This document shows, one piece after another, positions 57,166 through 64,000 of a stretch of 64,000 nt of DNA (position 1 is the stretch's first letter; every line of letters begins with the position of its first letter). Below the pieces are notes generated by a model. It saw nothing but the letters and a program-made list of their open reading frames with translations. It was not told the origin of the DNA and ran no database searches. A program made the position numbers and the translations under genes. Source of the DNA: Warburgia ugandensis (lineage: Eukaryota; Streptophyta; Magnoliopsida; Canellales; Canellaceae); NCBI GenBank assembly GCA_035236585.1, contig CP141132.1:20621945-20685944 (forward strand), read 5' to 3'.

Positions 57166-59919
57166 AAAGCAACAAAGAAAATTGCTACATAAGTTCAAAA
57201 GTTCTTAATTAGTTAATTCTCTTTTATTAAAAATAAAAGCATACACATCATCATTAATGTCAAAGCCACTGTAATACACCCTTTTCTCCTATCATCTTCT
57301 TTAGCATCTTTCTCTCTGCCTCCACTTTATCATCACATTCTCTCACTTCTCTCCTCACCTCCTCCTAGTCTAATCCGACATTTTCTGCTAAGGTAATGGA
57401 CATCACTTCATCATTCTCCTTTTCTCTGAACTTCTTTTTTGCAAAACAATTTCTTGCTGATACATCTCTTCATCTCTAACCTCTCTCTCATGATTGAGCA
57501 TCAGAGTAGGCACCTTATCCATGTGCCTTATCTATTAGTAACTCATCCTCACATTTAGCTCAATTATCTATAAAACCAAGGAGATAACGTGAGTTTTGAT
57601 TATGTTGAAACATTTCAATTACTTTTGAAATAAAATTTTGCCTTTCTATTAGCAGGTACAAGCTCTTCCTTGAGATATGGATCCACTACTCTTTCTTCAA
57701 TTTCTTTCTCTATCTTCACCTTACATATTTTCTCTTTCTCTAGTGGCTTATCCATAGAAGCAATTGCCACATTCAAGATGGATAATAATCTAGCATAAAG
57801 CTTAGAGGTACTAATACCCTGTATAGAACAAAGAATGCTATTATAGTTAATCTACTCCTTTGAACAATGAATATATTAAGACCAATTTAATTTGACTTAA
57901 TTATAAGTGCGGTCAAAGGCCCCATGATCTCCCTCTAGGTATACTCTTCATATTTTCCTTCATTATTCAGCAATTGTGAATAAATTATTCCTTCACCATC
58001 TAATAATTTATTTTCTACTCCTGACAAACCTTGTCAGTTGTAGATGGGAGTAGAAGGAACCTTTTGCACTCCATTTTCCTCAATTTGTTTTACCACCCCT
58101 TTAGGGTAATTCAATGGTCCACTCCAAGTCCATAGATGTGAAATCTTCTCTTTCACACTTCTTCTCCTACTTTAGTAAAGCATGATAAGCAGACATTTGA
58201 TGATGGCACTCAAGAGAAAATCCCTTAAATACTCATAGGACCAACAAACATTAGTATATCATCTCAATTTGTGGAAATCTTTCTATACTCCAATAAAATT
58301 ATGCTCATACCTATATTAGAAAAACCATCTCATCCAGTGAGTTGCATGTCTTGGTTGAGATCCTATTGAAACTCCCTAGCATGGAAGCATAAGTGGGTTC
58401 CTCCCAATCATGTTCATCTACATGCCCTAAATCAGCTAGGCAGTCCAAGGTCCTAAAATTTACCACACTCTTGTATGAAACAAACCTAGCACATATTTGG
58501 AGCAAAGAGATTGTCACCAACTATTTTTCCACTTTCTCCTTTTTTTGGTTTTTTAACTCTTATTAAGTTGCTAGGCAATGCTAGCTTCCTTTCATTTCTT
58601 CTATTTTCCTCTCCTCCTTCCACCTCTCCTAATGCCAATTTGTTCTCATGTTCTTTCTATAGTAATATCTCACTAATATTTCATAAAACACCAGTTTACA
58701 TCCTCTTCCCTGTTAAGCCATGTTCTTAGTAGCTCCCTTGCCCTTCCTATATCAAATCTCATCACATAGTGACCTAATCTCTTTTCCCAAAATCCCATCC
58801 CAGTCAATTCATAAAATATTTTGGAAGTAATCAATTCAGAAATTTTTTTGGAAGTAACTGTCATCTCAACACCAACTATGTACAAACTCCTAGCTATACT
58901 CCACCATCTTTATAGATCCAAATTCACTTTGGCCAAGCACCCAAAAATTTTCTTTTCAATTATCCCTTTACATTTCTAAGGCAATGTTTCATACATCATA
59001 TGCAATTGGTGTGGTCCATATGTCACATAAAGAGAGTGTTTCTGCATCACAAACAAACAAAAAAATTCAAAATTTAGCACTACTCTATGTCAATGATTTT
59101 TACTTAACGTAGTGCTACCCTTTGCATAATGAGTCTAGGTTGAGGACAACTCCTATAGATTACTACACAACAATTTTTGCATAATGCTTATTGGGTCATC
59201 TTCAACCTTGAGACTTCGAGATTTACAAAGTCCCAAATCTGTCTTTCATTCTTCACATTTACATTTTTCTACCTATTTACATGCTTTATTTCTCTTTGAA
59301 AAGCAACATTACGATTTCAGAGACCTACCATGCCTTTCCTTGCTAAGTTTGAAAGATGGGTCTTGCATGCTTTATATAGTAGAGTCCCTTAGTACCAGCT
59401 CAAGGGAAATGCCATCATGACATTTTATTCTTCCTCCATCCTCAAATATTCTTTTCCTTTTTCCTTTTGCTCTCTAGAACCACCACCATAACCATTTCTT
59501 CAATTTTTTGTTTCTCTTTTTATTATGATTTTTTACCTTGTTTGCTCTTTCTCATCTATAAAAGTCTCCAAAAAACTATACCAATCCTCAATTTCTATTC
59601 ATTTTCTCTCACTCTCTCCCTCCCATGAGCTTATCATTTAAAGTTTTACCTCAAAACCATTGTTAAACCTTCGTTTACATTTACTTCTTCACCCATTAAT
59701 GTTTGATATTGTATGAACTATATTACCCTAATGGTACACTACACACAATTACTCTATGCGACTTTCTCATAACAAAATTTCCAAGTTGCATAGAGCCCTA
59801 CACCTTTGCACAATGCTAGATTATGCTTCCATTGTCAATTCTCAATTATCACTTATACACGTTTGATTTCTTTTCAGCATCTCAATTCCTTTGGGCTTGT
59901 ATATTTTCTCAAGCCATTT
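57166..59919 (-). other. Unassigned region with traces of a degenerate coding frame
   Basis: CT-rich on the plus strand. The longest sensible frame is minus 58520-58311 (MVTISLLQICARFVSYKSVV ... NFRTLDCLADLGHVDEHDW). The arrangement of acidic and aromatic residues recalls plant mobile-domain or Ulp1-transposon proteins, but this is a weak impression. Stops surround it. No terminal repeats were found. Confidence 0.2.
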
Positions 59920-60297
59920 TGTGACGACCCAAGTTTTTGAAATACATTTTTGTTATTTATTTTAAAATGGTGGTCGACCCATTTTGCAAAAATTTTTAAA
60001 ACTTAAACAGCAGAAACATTTTCATTGAAATTCTTTTTAGAAAACCCGAATGCCACATTTCACCCTAATACATATACATAATTTTGTATACAACATAAAT
60101 TTTCATGAAAATTTATTTTTATTAAATTGTAAGATTGATCCATTGGTTCACATACATAGCTCCCTTATTACATCTGATGTCCAAAATACACAAATCAAAA
60201 ATACAATCCAATCCTTTGACAATCATACATAGTCTTGATCAATAGTATGGTCTTTGTATTCCATTGTTGTATCCCTCTATTCTTTTCCTTCTATATA

Positions 60298-60335
60298 TGA
60301 GATATTGTAAACATTCAAACATTTACAATATCTCA
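60298..60335. repeat. Perfect 14-base hairpin
   Basis: TGAGATATTGTAAA (60298-60311) and TTTACAATATCTCA (60322-60335) around a 10-base loop, inside the LTR. There is no T-run after it on either strand. Confidence 0.85.
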
Positions 60336-60510
60336 GCAAGCTATGCTTAGTAGGGGATTCAAGAAGCATATGGAATCGTATAATTCATAATCATTATATT
60401 CCATATGAATCACTTAATTCAATTTCTTGAACTATACCATATATGATCATTCCATCATATAATTTATCATGTAACATTTACTATGATAATTCATAACCAC
60501 TCACCACTAT

Positions 60511-60512
<2 letters not shown>

Positions 60513-60556
<44 letters not shown>

Positions 60557-60558
60557 TA
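60513..60558. repeat. (TG)n microsatellite
   Basis: About 18 TG units, then TATGTGTGTATGG. Element-internal simple repeat. Confidence 0.95.
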
Positions 60559-62140
60559 TGGTCAAAAATCGTGAAAAATAGTTAATATCTCAAACATCAA
60601 TAATCACACTAAGACACACTGAGTTGATAAATCATCCAGCCTTTGCTCGGAAAATACTCCCTTACTTAGGTAGTATCAACCATCTCATCATGCCATATAA
60701 TAAGGCATTTCACTATGCCATTGCATCATAATGCAAAATTACAGAAAGGACTACCATGCTTGCAGTCTAATCCATACAGCATGCCCAGATAACTACTATA
60801 TGCACCATTGATGCCACGGTGAAAAAATTATATCACTACCTATATGGGGAGACAGGACTTTTGCAGTGGAGGCCTTCTTATAATTGCCCCACCCGACTTT
60901 TAGCCTCTCTTTGGGCTAGTTATCTATCTTATAATGAATTTCAGAGAGCATGGCCAGACCCCCATAACTCTCCTAGCATAGCATCCCCAAGCATATGCTT
61001 GTTTAAAACAAAACCACAAGCCTCCTTGCTTGTATATAAAGTAAGCTTTTACTTATCAGACGACTTGTCTATTTATAACATCTTCCTAGTATTTAGTATC
61101 CTTATACTAAGGATATAGTTTCATTTCTCAATTTAGGGATCCTCATTTACCATGGCTGATACCCATGTTCATATAAGTTTAGGGATTAATCATTTATTGT
61201 AAATGATCCCCATTTCCTTTAATTTGGTATTCATATACCAAAATGTTATTAAGCGTAAGAATACTCATTTGATACAAATGATATCCATTATTATTGTGTT
61301 CTTATCTAAGTTTAGGGGTAATCGTATTTGATACCCAGGTATTTATCATATATTCCATCTATTTTCAACATTTTATTTCTATATCATATACATGAATTAT
61401 GATTCAACTGCAATTAAGCATATTATCATTCTTAAGCATTATAATAATTCATTTATATAATTCTATGTATAACAACAATTCCATAGATAATGGATCTTAT
61501 ATTCTTAAGGTTCCACCTACCTTCATGTAGTGATCCATCCCTTCAGATCTTGCATGATTGATGATATAATCTATAAATACATACTGTCATTATCTAAACC
61601 ATTTGGCTAATCTCATATTTATATTCTTTGTTTAATCTTGTCCTTTGATATAAAGATCTAGATCTTCCTTGTATTCTTATCATTCATACTATCTATCTTC
61701 CTCAGATAGTGTTTATCTTATTAATTAATAGATCTAACGGTTAGAATGATTTTCTAATCCTTCATATCTAAGTATTTTCTATCTCTAAGTCTTTGTTTGT
61801 CCATCTCTTTGATATTAATATTTCATAGATCCTTTGATCAACAATTTATACTTGTTGATAAGGATCAAGGGGCTAGATCTTCTATCTAGTTCTTCTTTGA
61901 TCTAAGTTCAGTTGTTTGATCATCCCTAAGGAGGATGATCTTGGTTCTCTTCCTTGAATGATATTTTGATCAAGGGTTTGGATTATCTAATTATCTAGAT
62001 TCGATCTACAACATACATACTAAGTACAATACGATGTTATGATTCTTATTGTTTTTTTATCATTCAAGATCTCGTTATAGATCTTCATCATCTTACTTAC
62101 AATTTTTATTAAGACTAGATATTTTACTATCCTTTTATGA

Positions 62141-62166
62141 TTTTATTATTATTATTATTATTATTC
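62141..62166. repeat. (ATT)n microsatellite
   Basis: Short run of ATT units within AT-rich LTR-like sequence. Confidence 0.9.
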
Positions 62167-64000
62167 AACCAGTTAATGTTTTACTTGTTGAAAATAGCTT
62201 ATTTCATCCTAAGTCTAGATGGCTCCTCTTATTTCCAATTGACTGAGCCTTACCAGCTACAGGCTGCTCAAAGAGTGGTTAATTCAATCCTCATGTAAGG
62301 AGGCGTTCAGACCTCACAAACGTCACTAGAAGGTGGGGAAAGAGCGAGGCTCTATTAGAGAACTCCCTTAACCACAATATTCAGAGTCCACTAGAGTGGC
62401 CTTAGCTCAACCTTCCATAAGGTTCCTATAAGCATTAAACCCTAGTACTCTTGCTATTTTATTTTAATTTAAATCCATGAACATTTAAAATGTCATTCAT
62501 GGAAGTTCATTATTCTCCTAATTTGGGCCAAGGAAATGATATTCCTTATATTATCCTACTAACTATAGCCCTTACTATCATTAAGTTCATGTACTTCTTT
62601 TATTATAAATGTCAACATCAATCTATCTTTCATTAATTACGTTTTTCATGTAATTTACATAATATGAAAGCATAAAGAAGTAAATTTAACAATTAATCTA
62701 CCAAGCAACAAAAGACATTTACAATAACATTCAATAATTCAAATGAACATTTAACATGCCATAACTATTCATCATGATCCAATGGTCATCTTTGATTTCT
62801 ATTCATTTTTCATCCCATTTAGGGTTTAATCTTGATCTTTCATTTTCCTTTAGATCTAACACATTTTCTTAATGTGATTTTATTACTAGATCATTGATGC
62901 ATCTCACCACATGATCTGATCCTTCTTGATCCAACCGATCAAGAAGATCTTAATCCATTTTATCAAAATTAAAGGCATATATCTCAATCTATCCCAAATT
63001 AGGCTCATCAAGCCCATCATTTCTCATGATATCATCATTACATCATCATCCACACTTATTCACAATATCTGATCATCCTTGATCAATCTAATCAAGGAGA
63101 TTATAATGTATTTTTAGGGATTTTGTTACTTTTAATGGCAAGATCTTAAGATATGTTATACTAGTTATATCCAACAAATCCATTCATGTTCTTTCATCAA
63201 TATATCATCATCAAAATTGATTTTAATGGTATGATAATCCCAGATCTTGTAGATCAATGATGTTAGTACCACTATTTCTAAAAAATAGAAATTTTCATGA
63301 ACTAAAACTCTTATTTTATTAGTTTAGTTGGTTTTCCTGATCAAGAGGAATCCAACACAACTTTTCGATCTCAATTTGAAGCCAAATTGAGATCAAAATT
63401 TGGATTTTAAAATTTCATCCAGATTTGATGGTTGAGATTGATATCTACTGTTTTTGTCCAATTATTCGAATTAGGGGTCCATAATTTTTACTATGATCAT
63501 TGTTCTTAGGTTTTGGGGCCTCCTAAATCCATCCATCGGTTCAAATTTCCATTTTAAAGTCATCTTGATCATGATCCATTACTTTTGGAATGGACTTTAG
63601 TAATTATAAAAAATAAATACAATTAAAAACATAAATCTAATATTTTCATTAGATTCTACACAACATCAGCAATTCATATCATCTTTCTTATCTAAATTTG
63701 GATCTAATATGAGCTCAGAATCAAAGAATCAAGATTTCAGTTAAAAAAAATCAACGTCCCAGATTTGATCTATCCGTTAGAACATGTTTTAGACGACCTA
63801 GAATGTGGCAAGACGATCTAGAATATGAAAATATGATCTGGGAGATTGGTTAAGATGATCCAGTCTGGACCGTCAGATCAACCTTTGGTTCTCCATGATT
63901 TACAAATGCCAAGGGCTAAGATCACGTACCCTAATGTTTTTGGTCCCCAAGAATCCATCCAACGGCTCACATTTCTCATTTGAGCCATCCATGATGGGGG

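Larger units (their letters stand above)
59920..64000 (-). mobile_element. Tekay/Del-like LTR running off the right edge
   Basis: On the minus strand it ends ACTTGGGTCGTCACA at 59920, the typical 3' end of Tekay/Del LTRs. Mid-LTR motifs such as TACTAAGCATAGCTTGCTGA (near 60340) fit. No primer site lies on its left (the flank is AAGCCATTT), so it is a solo LTR or 3' LTR. How much of 61100-64000 belongs to the same LTR is unclear. The far right has ACGGCT/ACGGTT-type U3-like motifs. Confidence 0.5.

Noticed and set aside
62230-62600. Possible Athila-like leader remnant (CCACTAGAGTGG and GGGCCAAGG blocks as in leaders of A and B)
   Set aside because: Only short blocks match, no primer site or gag is nearby, and the segment may lie inside the Tekay-like LTR; not strong enough to annotate separately.
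1-64000. Host protein-coding gene or novel multi-gene system
   Set aside because: All recognisable frames belong to LTR elements or the LINE; the remaining frames are short and lack domains, splice-site patterns or conserved neighbours that could be supported by eye.

Overview
The window looks like repeat-dense nuclear DNA of a seed plant, probably an angiosperm. The evidence is the combination of Athila/Tat-type and Tekay/Del-type Ty3/gypsy LTR retrotransposons, a plant RTE-clade LINE and an Au-type SINE, in AT-rich sequence where every long coding frame belongs to a mobile element and is broken. No host gene, rRNA or genuine tRNA gene was recognised. The species cannot be named from the sequence. 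The setting is heterochromatin-like: elements sit inside elements and coding frames carry many stops.

Layout, left to right. 1-10783: a minus-strand Athila/Tat-like element (A) with its 3' LTR at the left edge (another LTR is nested in it), internal region 3147-9375 holding only gag and protease remnants, and a truncated 5' LTR. 10784-13440: a plus-strand Tekay/Del-like LTR without internal region. 13441-15570 and 32767-34741: a second minus-strand Athila-like element (B), reduced to a gag start, leader, primer site and 5' LTR. Its LTR is split by an RTE LINE (15571-32766), and that LINE is split by a complete but dead 13.8-kb Athila-like element (D, 16275-30115). D itself carries an Au-like SINE in gag. 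34742-36990: a third Athila-like element (C), reduced to LTR end, leader and gag. 36991-40840: LTR fragments, including a minus-strand Tekay-like LTR with tandem repeats. 40843-44680: decayed LTR-like and repeat-rich DNA. 44680-46650: unassigned. 46651-56440: a Tekay-type chromovirus (E) with recognisable gag, protease, reverse transcriptase, RNase H, integrase and chromodomain-like remnants, all broken. 56447-57165: a second copy of an AAT-tailed repeat and an inverted piece of an E-type LTR. 57166-59919: unassigned, with traces of a degenerate minus-strand frame. 59920-64000: a minus-strand Tekay/Del-like LTR running off the window.

The relative order of insertion can be read: B first, then the LINE into B's LTR, then D into the LINE, then the SINE into D. 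The most interesting non-coding signals are a foldback in the long leaders of three different Athila-like elements (A, C, D), a foldback inserted in the LINE 5' region, a poly(A)-tailed GC-richer segment with an open frame inside E's 5' LTR, and stop codons in E that mostly fit C-to-T loss at CAG and CGA. I found no host defence system, operon-like cluster or CRISPR array.
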